Part shown: piece after piece, positions 34,296 to 43,295 of the stretch | Layout: every line of letters begins with the position of its first letter | Position numbering within the stretch: the first letter of the stretch is position 1 | Assembly (NCBI RefSeq): GCF_002305875.1 | Contig: NZ_CP022098.1 | Span: 5,518,001-5,582,000 of the forward strand | Origin: Cystobacter fuscus | Lineage (GTDB): Bacteria; Myxococcota; Myxococcia; Myxococcales; Myxococcaceae | Direction: 5' to 3' | DNA: 64,000 bases | Position numbers and translations under genes: made by a program | Notes under the pieces: generated by a model | The model's database searches: none | What the model was told of the DNA's origin: nothing | What the model saw: only the letters and a program-made list of their open reading frames with translations

Positions 34296-36254
34296 ATGGC
34301 GGCCTATCTGCACCCCGGGGTCTATCTCGAGGAAATTCCCAGTGGTGCAAAACCTATCGAAGGGGTTGCGACCTCATTGACTGCGTTCGTGGGTCCCGCG
34401 ACCCGGGGACCGCTGGGGACTCCCGTCCTGGTGCACAGCCTGGACGATTACGAGCGCACCTATGGGGCCATCAGCAGTGAGCAGGACGCGATGGGTTTCG
34501 CGGCGCTCGCCTATTACCAGAATGGGGGCAAGGACGCGTACATCGTCCGGGTTGCCGATCCCACCGGCGCCCAGGCGGCCTTCGCCACGCTGGGCAGTGA
34601 TGCGGATACGCCCGAGCCGCTGCTCACCCTGTCGGCGACGAGCGAGGGAGAGTGGGGCAACGACATCTACTTCCGGGTCACCCGGCCGACTTCCTTTTCC
34701 ACCGCCGCGCCTGTCTTCACCTTGGAGGTGGGCCATCTGGAGTTGGTGGAAGGTGTCAGCGAGTTCAAGGCGGATGCCACCTTCTCCAACTTGTCCATGA
34801 ACGAGAGCGCGCCCACGTATGCGCTCGGGTTGGTGGATGGGTCGGCGGGCACCGTCAAGCTCGAGTTCGTCAATGACACCACCGCCGAGGACCTGGCGGG
34901 ACATGGGACCCTGGTGGGGGCCGCGATCGCGAGCCCGGTGGCGGGCGACCGGTTCTCCAGTCTTCCCGAGAAGTTGTCCCTGAGCGTCAACATCGATGGT
35001 CTGGGAGCGAAGACCCTTTCCTTTACCAAGACGTCCTTGAAACTGGGAGGGACGAACGGCGACGCGGATGCCGCGCTGGTCGCGAAGGCGGTCCAGGACG
35101 CCATCCAGCAGATCGCTCCCAGCGAGGAGCCCTTCCAGGGGGTGACGTGCACCTATGACGCGGCGACGCACCGGTTCACCCTGCGCTCGCCCGCCTCCGC
35201 CTCGTCCTCCGTGGAGATCTATGATTCGGGCGCGGGTCCGAGCCTGGCCAAGGCCATGCGGTTGGAGCCCGCCTCCACGCCCACCCGGGTGCACGGCTCG
35301 CTGCCGTTGGTTCCCGCGGCGGTGGAGCCCACCAAGCTCACCAGCGGCGCGGCCGAGCCTCCCCGCGCACAGGACTACCAGTCCGTCTTCGGAGGCCCGC
35401 TCAAGAAGATCTCCGACATCAGCGTGGTGGTGCTGCCGGACCAATCCCTGCCACCGGATGGCACGGGCAATCCGGGCATCGCGGCGGCGCTCGCCCATTG
35501 CGAGGAGATGCGCAACCGGGTGTTGATCATCGATCCTCCGCCAGGCTTCGAGTTGAAGTCGGCCCAGGAGGTGAACCAGCTCCGGCTGCCGACCTCGACC
35601 TATTCCGTCCTGTACTACCCGCGGGTGAAGGTGGCCAACCCGTTCTACAAGGCAGGGGCGACGGTGAAGGCGAGCCCCACCGTGACGGTGGCTCCCTCGG
35701 CGTTCGCCGCGGGCATGTGGTCGCGCATCGATGCGCGCCGGGGAGTATGGAAGGCGCCGGCGGGCGTGGAAACCTCGCTGCTGGGCACCGCGGGCCTCGA
35801 GTTCCAGGTGGACGACGGGGCGCAGGATCAGCTCAACCCCCTGGGCGTCAACTGCCTGCGCGTCCTGCCGAACTTCGGCGCGGTCCTCTGGGGGGCTCGC
35901 ACCCTGGCGACCCGGGCGGATCCCGAGTGGCGGTACGTGTCCGTGCGCCGCACGGCCATCATGATCGAGCAGAGTGTCTACAACGGCATCCAGTGGGCCG
36001 TGTTCGAGCCCAATGATCACCGGCTGTGGTCCGCGCTGCGCACCAACATCGGCTCCTTCATGGATGGGCTGTTCCGCGCCGGCGCCTTCCAGGGCGACAA
36101 GGCCTCCGATGCCTACTTCGTGCGCTGCGGCCTGGGTGACACCATGACCCAGGGGGACATCGACCGGGGCCAGGTCATCGCCGTGGTGGGCTTCGCGCCC
36201 CTGAAGGCCGCCGAGTTCGTCATCATCCGCATCCAGCAGAAGCTCCAGCAATAG
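34296..36254 (+). CDS. Contractile injection system sheath protein
   Basis: This 652-residue tail sheath protein polymerises around the tube and contracts to drive it into a target. The N-terminus AYLHPGVYLEEIPSGAKPIE and SLTAFVGPATRGPLGTPVLV, and the C-terminal core WRYVSVRRTAIMIEQSVYNG through GDIDRGQVIAVVGFAPLKAA, are the conserved sheath domain of phage tails, T6SS-like particles and eCIS. The centre (about 150-400) is an expanded surface insertion. Only one sheath gene is present, unlike Afp/PVC clusters with three. Start ATG 34296 has AAGGAG upstream; the open frame before it is not homologous. It is the first gene of the array. Confidence 0.95.
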   Translation: MAAYLHPGVYLEEIPSGAKPIEGVATSLTAFVGPATRGPLGTPVLVHSLDDYERTYGAISSEQDAMGFAALAYYQNGGKDAYIVRVADPTGAQAAFATLGSDADTPEPLLTLSATSEGEWGNDIYFRVTRPTSFSTAAPVFTLEVGHLELVEGVSEFKADATFSNLSMNESAPTYALGLVDGSAGTVKLEFVNDTTAEDLAGHGTLVGAAIASPVAGDRFSSLPEKLSLSVNIDGLGAKTLSFTKTSLKLGGTNGDADAALVAKAVQDAIQQIAPSEEPFQGVTCTYDAATHRFTLRSPASASSSVEIYDSGAGPSLAKAMRLEPASTPTRVHGSLPLVPAAVEPTKLTSGAAEPPRAQDYQSVFGGPLKKISDISVVVLPDQSLPPDGTGNPGIAAALAHCEEMRNRVLIIDPPPGFELKSAQEVNQLRLPTSTYSVLYYPRVKVANPFYKAGATVKASPTVTVAPSAFAAGMWSRIDARRGVWKAPAGVETSLLGTAGLEFQVDDGAQDQLNPLGVNCLRVLPNFGAVLWGARTLATRADPEWRYVSVRRTAIMIEQSVYNGIQWAVFEPNDHRLWSALRTNIGSFMDGLFRAGAFQGDKASDAYFVRCGLGDTMTQGDIDRGQVIAVVGFAPLKAAEFVIIRIQQKLQQ

Positions 36255-36271
36255 GCCACCCGAGGTGAGAC

Positions 36272-36781
36272 ATGGCTGCTCCGCTGTTCACGGTGAACAC
36301 GCACCGTCATGATCCGTACCGGACGTTCAAGTTCCAGTTGCTCATCGATGGCAAGCCGGTGGCCGGGCTGAAGAAGGTGGGAGCCCTGAAGAGGAAGACG
36401 GAGGCGATCAAGTGGCGCACCGCGGGAGATCCCTCTCACGAGCGCATCCTGCCGGGCGGCACGAGCTACGAGCCGCTCGTGTTGGAGCAGGGCCTCACGC
36501 ACGATCCGGTCTTCGAGAACTGGGCCAACCTGGTGAACAACGTCGAGGGTGACGCCGCGATGTCCTTGAAGAATTTTCGCAAGGATCTCGTGCTCAACGT
36601 GCTCAACCTCCAGGGCAAGGTGGCCCTGTCGTACAAGATCTTCCGCGCCTGGGTGTCCGAGTTCCAGGCACTGCCGGATCTGGACGCGGGCTCGATGAAC
36701 GCGGTGGGCATCCAGACCCTCACGTTGCAGCACGAGGGCTGGCAGCGTGACACGAGCGTTCCCGAGCCGGCGGAGACCTGA
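36272..36781 (+). CDS. Contractile injection system inner tube protein (T4 gp19-like)
   Basis: This 169-residue protein forms the hexameric rings of the rigid inner tube. DPYRTFKFQLLIDGKPVAGL, TSYEPLVLEQGLTHDPVFENW and ALSYKIFRAWVSEFQAL are the tail-tube (gp19/Hcp-fold) signature. Only one tube gene is present. It is 17 nt downstream of the sheath gene, and its stop overlaps the start of the next gene (TGATG). Confidence 0.95.
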   Translation: MAAPLFTVNTHRHDPYRTFKFQLLIDGKPVAGLKKVGALKRKTEAIKWRTAGDPSHERILPGGTSYEPLVLEQGLTHDPVFENWANLVNNVEGDAAMSLKNFRKDLVLNVLNLQGKVALSYKIFRAWVSEFQALPDLDAGSMNAVGIQTLTLQHEGWQRDTSVPEPAET

Positions 36782-37563
36782 TGCGCTTGCCGGGAGGCCT
36801 CCTGCGGGAAGGGGAGCTGCGGCGGCAGTTCCGCTTTCGCGAGCCCGACGGGGCGCTGGAGCTGAGCATCCTGGAGGGCGCGCGGCGGCGGGAACCGTTG
36901 CCCCGCCAGGTCAGCCGTGTGCTGGTCGCGGCGCTGGAGCACCTGGGTGGCGAGCCGCCGGAGCTGGCGAAGGTGGAGGAGCTGTGCATCGCGGATCGGC
37001 AGTTCCTCATGCGGCGGCTGCGGACGTGGCTGGGCGACGAGCAGCCGTGGCACACGGTGCGCTGCACGGGGTGCCAGGAGCGCTTCGACTTCGAGCTGAA
37101 CGTGGCGGAGCTGCCGGTGAAGGAGGCGGGCGCGGGTTTCCCCTTCGTGGAGGTGGAGACGGGGCAGGGGCGGGTGCGCGGGAGGGTTCCCACGGGAGCG
37201 GATCAACTGGCGTTGGCCGAGCGGGTCACGGCGGACGTCCGGGCTCTGCTGGAGCGGTGTCTGTTCCCGGCCGACGTGGCACGGCTGGAGGAAGGGGACA
37301 TCGCCCTCATCGAGGAGGCCCTGGAGGCGGTGTCTCCGGGGGTGGTGACGCGGGTGGGCGCGACATGCCCGGGATGTGGGGCGACCCAGGTGGTGACGTT
37401 GGAGCCGTACTCCTGCCTGTTCATGGAGTCGACACTGCTGGAGGAGGTCCACACCCTGGCCTCCGCGTATCACTGGAGCGAGCGGGACATCCTGGCGCTC
37501 CCGCTGCATCGTCGGCGGCAGTACTTGCGTCTGGTCGAGCGGGCCACGGGTCAGGTGGCGTGA
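36781..37563 (+). CDS. T4 gp26/gp51-like baseplate assembly factor with zinc ribbon
   Basis: This 260-residue protein in the position after the tube is typical of the baseplate-hub assembly chaperone of eCIS clusters. Two CxxC pairs, CTGC at 95-98 and CPGC at 196-199, probably bind zinc. The ending HWSERDILALPLHRRRQYLR matches the gp26/gp51-type C-terminus. Overlap of start and tube stop implies translational coupling. The role in assembly is inferred from family and order. Confidence 0.72.
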   Translation: MRLPGGLLREGELRRQFRFREPDGALELSILEGARRREPLPRQVSRVLVAALEHLGGEPPELAKVEELCIADRQFLMRRLRTWLGDEQPWHTVRCTGCQERFDFELNVAELPVKEAGAGFPFVEVETGQGRVRGRVPTGADQLALAERVTADVRALLERCLFPADVARLEEGDIALIEEALEAVSPGVVTRVGATCPGCGATQVVTLEPYSCLFMESTLLEEVHTLASAYHWSERDILALPLHRRRQYLRLVERATGQVA

Positions 37564-37578
37564 CATTGGAGTCCGTAC

Positions 37579-38619
37579 ATGGGGTTCCTGTCCGATATCC
37601 TTGCTGACGCATTCCGGCGCCCGGAGTCCCGGCACACCGGCAATGCCCTGATGCGCGACGAGGGTGCGCCGGGATGGGTGGAAGACGGCTCACCGCTCTC
37701 GAGCGATGTGTCCGAGCCCCCTTTCGCGACAGCAGGCGACGTGGCCCGGGTCGTGGAGACGTTGCCCGCGGCAGACGGCGCGAGGCTGGAGCCGGTGGTG
37801 ACGGACACGGCCCCGGTGGGTGCCGGGTTCCCGTCCGCCCCGACTCGAGTCCTCGAGGGGCAGGCGGAGCGCGCGCGCGTTCCGGCGGCTGCTTCGGTGG
37901 AGACCCCCACGCATGCACCGGGCGGAGCCGAGCACCGCGTCGCCGGCGTCCACGTGCCACGTCCTCCGCCCACGGTGGTTTCGTCTGGCTCCCGGGCGAT
38001 GCCCGAGGTCATCGCGCAAGAGGCCCCCATCGGAGCCCCCATCGGACTCGCGGGTGAACGGGAGGTGGGGACGAGCCCCGCGCCAGCGCCCGTGCCCTCC
38101 CGGAGGGAGGCGCTCGAGCCCTTGCCCGCGCCTCGCGAGACGCGCGGGCCGGTGCACCCCAGGATTCTCGGGGACGCCGTGGCGGAGCTCACCGTCTCCT
38201 CGGGGGGAGGGGAGGCACCTCGAGAAGCTCGTGGCGCGCCCTCATCGCGAGCGGCGCAGGACGTTTCTTCCCGGCAGGCGCGGGGGCCGTCCATGTCTTC
38301 GTGGGCGGGCGCCGGCCAGGATTCCGGCGATGTCGGGAGCAAGGTTTCTACCCCGGACGCACCCCGGGCGGTCGCGCCCACCTCTTCCGAGGGCGTCCGG
38401 ACGGAGCGTGGGGCGACGTCGAAGCGCGCGCAAGTGCCCGGACCTCCGGCCCTCCCGGAGCGCGCGCCGGTCCTTCCTCCCCGGAGCGAGCCGCCGGCGC
38501 CCCGCGTCCATATCGGCGAGGTCCATGTGACCATCACCGCGCCCGCACTGGCGCCCAGGCCGGCGGCGCCCGCCGCTTCCCCGAGCCTGCTCAGCCGCCA
38601 CTACCTCCGGAGCACCTGA
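37579..38619 (+). CDS. Low-complexity Pro/Ala/Gly-rich eCIS protein with conserved C-terminal strand motif
   Basis: This 346-residue protein has a short hydrophobic N-terminus (MGFLSDILADAF). About 280 residues of disordered Pro/Ala/Ser/Arg-rich sequence follow, then a C-terminal beta motif at about 305-325 (VHIGEVHVTITAPALAP) and the end SLLSRHYLRST. Similar C-terminal motifs occur on small proteins in other eCIS clusters. The disordered length could tether this domain. No enzyme or helical tape-measure features are seen. The start has GGAG 10 nt upstream and lies 16 nt after the chaperone gene. The function is unknown. Confidence 0.68.
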   Translation: MGFLSDILADAFRRPESRHTGNALMRDEGAPGWVEDGSPLSSDVSEPPFATAGDVARVVETLPAADGARLEPVVTDTAPVGAGFPSAPTRVLEGQAERARVPAAASVETPTHAPGGAEHRVAGVHVPRPPPTVVSSGSRAMPEVIAQEAPIGAPIGLAGEREVGTSPAPAPVPSRREALEPLPAPRETRGPVHPRILGDAVAELTVSSGGGEAPREARGAPSSRAAQDVSSRQARGPSMSSWAGAGQDSGDVGSKVSTPDAPRAVAPTSSEGVRTERGATSKRAQVPGPPALPERAPVLPPRSEPPAPRVHIGEVHVTITAPALAPRPAAPAASPSLLSRHYLRST

Positions 38620-38620
38620 G

Positions 38621-39649
38621 ATGGCGCTGCCCGAATCCTCGGTGTCCGTGGCCTGTCGCTCGGTGGCGGAGTTCGTCCGGGAGAGCTTCCGCGCGCAGGG
38701 TTTCACCCCTCGGGTGCTCATTGGCACCCCCGCCGAGGCCGTCACGGACGCATCCAGCTCCGAGCACCGGATCAACCTGTTCTTCCACCGCTTCGAGCCG
38801 TCCCTGGTCGGGCCGGACGTGCTGCCCGGACAGTCCTGGTACATCCGGGTCCATTGCCTGGTGACGGCGTTCGCCGTCGTCGAGGACTCGGTGAGCGCGG
38901 GCGAGAACGATCTGCGCCTGCTCGGCGAGGTCATCCGCTTCTTCCACGAGAAGCCCCTCATGGACGCGGTGGATGATCAGGGCGAGGTCATCCGCATCCA
39001 GGTGCTCTTCCAACCGCTCAGCCTGGACGACATCAACCGGCTGTGGTCCACCCAGAAGGACGTCACCTATCGGCCTTCCGTGGCCTATGAGCTGGCGCTC
39101 GTCCCGGTGGTGCCCCGGACGCGCGCCGTCGAGGGGCCCCGGGTGGGCTCCGTCGTCACGCGGGTGCGCACGCGCGGTGGGCCGGGTGGGCCCGGGCGCG
39201 AGTGGACACCGCCCGTTGCGTTCCTGCGCGTGGACGTGGAGCGGGAGGATTGGGCCCCGGAGATCTGCCTCGTGCGCGACGGCGAATGTCTGCGGAGCAT
39301 CGCCTTCGAGGTGGGCAGCCCGGAACTCGTGAGCTTCCAACCCGAGGTGCTGGTGGTCGGCGAGCCGGGGACCTCCGTGCGCCTGCGCTGGGATGTGTGG
39401 GATCGGCAGCAGGGGTGGCGGACGGTGGATTCGGGAGTCGACGTGAGCGTGGCGATCCATGAGGCGGATCCCCGGCAGCTACCGGCCAGCTCCCGGGCGC
39501 AAGTCGCCCTGCCATTCACCACCCAGCCCGGTCAGGCCGTGCTCTACGCCGTCCGCCGCTACCGGCGCGTGGCGGATGGGCCCCAGGGCGCCGAGCTCGA
39601 GGTGCGCGGCAACCCCCTCCTGGTGACGCTCCACGGGGGTGCGCCATGA
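38621..39649 (+). CDS. DUF4255 protein, tail terminator/cap (Pvc16/Afp16-like)
   Basis: This 342-residue protein has an N-terminal DUF4255 domain (residues 1-180: VSVACRSVAEFVRESFR, INLFFHRFEPS, LGEVIRFFHEKPLMD, then LWSTQKDVTYRPSVAYELAL). In eCIS it caps the tube and sheath distal end and sets termination of polymerisation. A C-terminal beta-rich part (about 195-342) is longer than in minimal relatives and may be Ig-like. Its stop overlaps the ATPase start by 4 nt. Confidence 0.88.
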   Translation: MALPESSVSVACRSVAEFVRESFRAQGFTPRVLIGTPAEAVTDASSSEHRINLFFHRFEPSLVGPDVLPGQSWYIRVHCLVTAFAVVEDSVSAGENDLRLLGEVIRFFHEKPLMDAVDDQGEVIRIQVLFQPLSLDDINRLWSTQKDVTYRPSVAYELALVPVVPRTRAVEGPRVGSVVTRVRTRGGPGGPGREWTPPVAFLRVDVEREDWAPEICLVRDGECLRSIAFEVGSPELVSFQPEVLVVGEPGTSVRLRWDVWDRQQGWRTVDSGVDVSVAIHEADPRQLPASSRAQVALPFTTQPGQAVLYAVRRYRRVADGPQGAELEVRGNPLLVTLHGGAP

Positions 39650-40968
39650 GTGGCGAGCCACTGCGCGCCGAGTGGGAGCGCGTGGAGTTGCTCGGACAGT
39701 GCCTCGTGCGGCTCCGGGCGGGCGGGCCGTTGGAGGACACCCTGCTGGAACCGCTGCGGACCGCCCAGGCGGGAGTGCGGCGGGGTCGGGAGGAGGAGGA
39801 CTCGGCCTGGAAGCGGCTGCGCGCGGCCGCGCTCTCCGCGCTCGAGTACGACGTGCTGGCCTGCGTGATCGCGCCGGAGGTGGAGCCCAAGGTCGGCTGG
39901 TTGTTCCAGCAGCTCCAGCCGGGCGCGGCCCAGCCCTCCTATCCGAGCGCGGCGCTCCTCCAGGAACTCCTCGCGCTGCGGCACGAGGAGGGCCAGCGGT
40001 TGATGGTGGCACTGGCGGAAGACGCGCCGCTGCGGCGCCTGGGGTTGATCGAGCGCGAGGAGCCAGGAGCGTACGCCGCCATCCGTCCCGGGCGGGGAGT
40101 CGCCGCGCGCCTGCTGGGCGCACCCGAGCCGCCACTCGTCATCCCCGGGGCGCTGCGAGTTGCCGGCACCGCCCGCTGGGAGGAGCTCATCCTGCCTCCC
40201 TCGCGGCTGGAGCTGTTGCGCGAGTTCCTCCTGTGGATCCGCCATCGCCAGGTGGTGGTGGAGCAGTGGGGAGGCCGCGCCGTGGGCGGCCCGGTGGCGC
40301 TGTTCGCGGGGACGTCGGGCACGGGCAAGACGTTCGCCGCGTCCGTGCTGGCCACGGAGCTGGGTTGGCCACTGTACCGGGTGGACCTGGGCGCGCTCGT
40401 CAGCAAGTACATCGGCGAGACGGAGAAGAACCTCAACCGTCTCTTCGGGGCCGCGCATGGTCGCGAGGTCATCCTCCTCTTCGACGAGGCGGACAGCCTC
40501 TTCGGCAAGCGCGGCGAGGTGCGGGAGGCGCGCGACCGCTACGCCAACCTCGAGGTGAGCCACCTGCTCGCGCGCATCGAGCAGCACGAGGGGCCCTGCA
40601 TCCTCACCACCAACCTCAAGGGGCACCTGGATCCGGCCTTCACCCGCCGCTTCCAACTGGTGGTGGAGTTTCCCCGGCCCGATGCCCAGGCACAGGCCCG
40701 GCTGTGGCGGGGCCAGCTCCCTCCCCGGGCTCCCCTGGAGCCCGACGTGGATCCCCAGTTGCTCGGTACCGCGGTGAGCCTGTCGGGAGGTGGCATCCGC
40801 AACGCGGCGCTGCACGCGGCCTACCTGGCCGCCGGGACCGGAGGGCCCATCGGGCTGCGGCACCTCGCGCTCGCCATCTGGCGCGAGCTGGGCAAGGACG
40901 GGCGGGACGTCTCCCTCGCGGAGCTGGGCCCGCTGCGCCGCTACCTCCCGGAGGCTGTCCCATGTTGA
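39646..40968 (+). CDS. AAA+ ATPase of the injection system (Afp15/Pvc15-like)
   Basis: The 440-residue cytoplasmic protein has a helical N-terminal region (1-175) and an AAA+ module: Walker A GTSGTGKT at 222-229, Walker B LLFDEAD at 277-283, sensor-1 TTN at 321-323 and the arginine pair RRF at 334-336. Homologues in Afp/PVC clusters are needed for assembly or cargo loading and are hallmarks that separate eCIS from phage tails. It overlaps its neighbours on both sides. Confidence 0.93.
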   Translation: MSGEPLRAEWERVELLGQCLVRLRAGGPLEDTLLEPLRTAQAGVRRGREEEDSAWKRLRAAALSALEYDVLACVIAPEVEPKVGWLFQQLQPGAAQPSYPSAALLQELLALRHEEGQRLMVALAEDAPLRRLGLIEREEPGAYAAIRPGRGVAARLLGAPEPPLVIPGALRVAGTARWEELILPPSRLELLREFLLWIRHRQVVVEQWGGRAVGGPVALFAGTSGTGKTFAASVLATELGWPLYRVDLGALVSKYIGETEKNLNRLFGAAHGREVILLFDEADSLFGKRGEVREARDRYANLEVSHLLARIEQHEGPCILTTNLKGHLDPAFTRRFQLVVEFPRPDAQAQARLWRGQLPPRAPLEPDVDPQLLGTAVSLSGGGIRNAALHAAYLAAGTGGPIGLRHLALAIWRELGKDGRDVSLAELGPLRRYLPEAVPC

Positions 40969-41189
40969 GCATCGACACGCTGCACCTGCGGCTGCCCGCC
41001 GGGTTCGAGCACCGGGCCTCCTCCATCGTCCACCTGCTCGGGCGCGAGCTGTCACGCGCCCCCGTCCAGGCCGAGCTCTCGCTGCCGCTCGCACGGCTGT
41101 CCCTGCAGCTCGATCCGGGCCTGTCGGATGGGGAGATCGCCCGGCGGATCGCCACGGCGCTGCTGGCCACGGTGGAGGGCACGCGATGA
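40962..41189 (+). CDS. Small eCIS-locus protein (75 aa)
   Basis: This short gene starts at ATG 40962 inside the end of the ATPase gene, with GGAGG 7 nt upstream. The protein is compact and amphipathic (LHLRLPAGFEHRASSIVHLL, then LSLQLDPGLSDGEIARRIAT). Small proteins of this kind lie between the ATPase and baseplate genes in other eCIS loci. No function is known. The good ribosome binding site and overlap argue that it is real. Confidence 0.68.
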   Translation: MLSIDTLHLRLPAGFEHRASSIVHLLGRELSRAPVQAELSLPLARLSLQLDPGLSDGEIARRIATALLATVEGTR

Positions 41190-41220
41190 ACCCGGGGCAA
41201 ACCATGCGAGGAGCTCACCC

Positions 41221-41868
41221 ATGCTGAGGGTCACCCGAGGGGCGCTGGTGGAGTACGGGCTGTCCGTTCCACCGCTGGCCCTGGTGTTCGACTTCAACCC
41301 GAGTACCCTCTCCCGGACGCGCACCCTCACCGTGAACACGGGGGGCACGCCGGGCCTCCGGGGAGGCTATGACTTCGCCCTGCCCACGGAGACCCCGCGC
41401 GTGGCCCAGGGCGTCACCGTCCAGCCCGAGTCCTTCACGCTGGAGATCCTCCTGGACGCGACGGATCGCATGCACGAGGGCGAGGCCGTGGCCAGCTCCC
41501 TGGGCATCCAGCCCGAGCTGGACACGCTCCGCTCGATGATCGAGCCCAAGTCCCAGGGGCCGGGCGGCCTGCAACTCCTCGCGAGCCTCGGGCTGGGCAC
41601 CGAGCGCGCCTTCCGCCGGGATCAGTTCGCCTCCGTCCTGCTCTTCGTCTGGGGCGGACAGGTGCTGCCGGTGTTCCTCACCTCGGTGCGCGTGGAGGAG
41701 AAGGACTTCCTGCCCTCGCTCATCCCGTACCGGGCCACGGCCTCGCTCACGCTGCAGGTCATCGAGGGCAACAACCCGTTCTACCTGCGGGAGAAGGCGC
41801 GCCAGCTCGTGGGCGCCGCGGTGGGTGTCGGCCGGTTGTCGGCCGACGTGCTCAAGGGGGTGTTCTGA
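41221..41868 (+). CDS. CIS tube/baseplate adaptor, N-terminal domain only (Afp7/Pvc7-like)
   Basis: This 215-residue protein has the CIS-tube N-terminal domain: LALVFDFNPSTLSRTRTLTV, VTVQPESFTLEILLDATDRM, LLFVWGGQVLPVFLTSVRVE and TASLTLQVIEGNNPFY. Afp7-type proteins join tube to hub and normally end in a LysM domain; here the LysM is the separate next gene, starting in the overlapping TGATG. Start ATG 41221 is preceded by GAGGAG. Confidence 0.87.
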   Translation: MLRVTRGALVEYGLSVPPLALVFDFNPSTLSRTRTLTVNTGGTPGLRGGYDFALPTETPRVAQGVTVQPESFTLEILLDATDRMHEGEAVASSLGIQPELDTLRSMIEPKSQGPGGLQLLASLGLGTERAFRRDQFASVLLFVWGGQVLPVFLTSVRVEEKDFLPSLIPYRATASLTLQVIEGNNPFYLREKARQLVGAAVGVGRLSADVLKGVF

Positions 41869-42158
41869 TGTTCCTGCGAGGCTCGCGTTACGACAAGGCC
41901 CGTGCCTTCGCGCCGGATCCGGTGCTCGGCGAGGTCTTCCGCGGCGTCCGGCCGCGCGCCATCGGGCCCGCCACCGGCGTGCTCGAGCACATGGTGCGCT
42001 CGGGGGACCGGTTGGATCTGCTCGCCCGGCACTACTACAACGATCCGCGCCTGTGGTGGCGCATCGTGGACGCCAACCCGGCCTTCCTCTATGGCGGCGA
42101 TCTCACGCTCGAGCGCAACGTGGGCGAGATCATCCTCATTCCCCGGGCGGGGGAGTAG
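41868..42158 (+). CDS. LysM-domain protein of the baseplate
   Basis: The 96-residue protein carries one LysM motif at about 38-91 (LEHMVRSGDRLDLLARHYYN, WRIVDANP, VGEIILIPR). In phage tails and eCIS a LysM module binds between tube and hub proteins. Here it is a free-standing gene overlapping the Afp7-like gene (TGATG), so the two products together equal one Afp7. The hub gene starts 3 nt later. Confidence 0.88.
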   Translation: MFLRGSRYDKARAFAPDPVLGEVFRGVRPRAIGPATGVLEHMVRSGDRLDLLARHYYNDPRLWWRIVDANPAFLYGGDLTLERNVGEIILIPRAGE

Positions 42159-42161
42159 CCC

Positions 42162-43295
42162 ATGCTGGACGACCTGTTCTCCGACCGCTTCCGCGCCCCC
42201 GCCGAGTGCAACATCCGGGTGCGCGGTCGTCCCATCACCGAGCTCTACCCCTTTCTCGGTGAGGTGCGGGTGGAGTGCAGCCGGGAACAGGCGGGTGTGG
42301 CCACGCTCGTTTTCGAGACGCGGCGCGACGAGCACGGGCGCTGGGTGGTGCAGGACGCCGAGGTGCTCGTCCCCTGGGAGCCGCTGAGCATCGAGGCCGT
42401 GTTCGGTCACCGGACGGAGGAGGTCTTCCGCGGCTTCGTGCGCCAGGTGCGCGCCGACTACCCCGAGAACACCGCGAGCGCCCGGGTGACGGTGGAGTGC
42501 CAGGACGAGTCCCTCGCGCTCGATCGCGAGCACGTGCGCCGGGTCTGGGGCGCGGACGTCCCCACGCGAGATCAGCTCATCCTCCTGGAGATCGCCGGAC
42601 AACATGGGCTGAGCGTGGATCCCACCAGCGGCGCGGGGATGAGCGGGCTCGTGCTGCCGCAGGACTCCACGGACATCCGCTTCCTGCGCGCGCGGGCCGA
42701 GGCCAACGGCTACGAGCTGCTCTTCCAGGGCGGGGAGATCTACTTCGGCCCCATGCGCCTGGAGGCCACGCCCCAGCCCACCCTCCGGGTGTACGCGGGG
42801 CCGGATACCCACTGCCGTTCGCTGTCGGTGACGACGGACGGGCACCAGCCCAACAAGGTGGCGGTGGACCTGGCGGCGCAGCAAGGCAGCGGCGCGCGCC
42901 GGCGGGAGCTGACACCGGATCTGCCCCTGCTCGGCTCGCGGCCCGCCGAGGGTGGACGCGAGCTGCGTGACTTCACCTGGCTGCTCACGCGCGAGGGCTC
43001 GGCGGACGAGGAGGAGCTCACCGCGCGCGCCCAGCGCCGGGCGAATGATTTCTCCATGCGCATCAAGGCCGAGGGCGAGGTGGATGGCACTGCCTATGGC
43101 CATGTGCTGCGGGTGGGCCAGCCGGTCTCGGTGGATGGGATTGGCGAGTGGCTGGGGGGCGTGTTCTACGTGGACCGCGTCTCGCATGTCTTCTCGCACG
43201 AGGGCTACCTGCAGACCATCCGCCTGCTGCGCAACGCCTATGGCGATGATCTCGGGAGTGGCGCCGTCAACGCGCTGCGGGGGCTCTTCTCGTGA
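42162..43295 (+). CDS. Baseplate hub protein (gp27/GPD-like, Afp8 N-terminal half)
   Basis: The 377-residue hub protein of the phage late-control D family has FLGEVRVECSREQAGVATLV, EVFRGFVRQVRADYP, RDQLILLEIAGQHGLSV and FLRARAEANGYELLFQGGEI. It forms the trimeric platform between tube and spike. In Afp8 and VgrG, hub and spike are fused; here they are two genes, with the spike starting at a GTG overlapping this stop. Confidence 0.88.
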   Translation: MLDDLFSDRFRAPAECNIRVRGRPITELYPFLGEVRVECSREQAGVATLVFETRRDEHGRWVVQDAEVLVPWEPLSIEAVFGHRTEEVFRGFVRQVRADYPENTASARVTVECQDESLALDREHVRRVWGADVPTRDQLILLEIAGQHGLSVDPTSGAGMSGLVLPQDSTDIRFLRARAEANGYELLFQGGEIYFGPMRLEATPQPTLRVYAGPDTHCRSLSVTTDGHQPNKVAVDLAAQQGSGARRRELTPDLPLLGSRPAEGGRELRDFTWLLTREGSADEEELTARAQRRANDFSMRIKAEGEVDGTAYGHVLRVGQPVSVDGIGEWLGGVFYVDRVSHVFSHEGYLQTIRLLRNAYGDDLGSGAVNALRGLFS

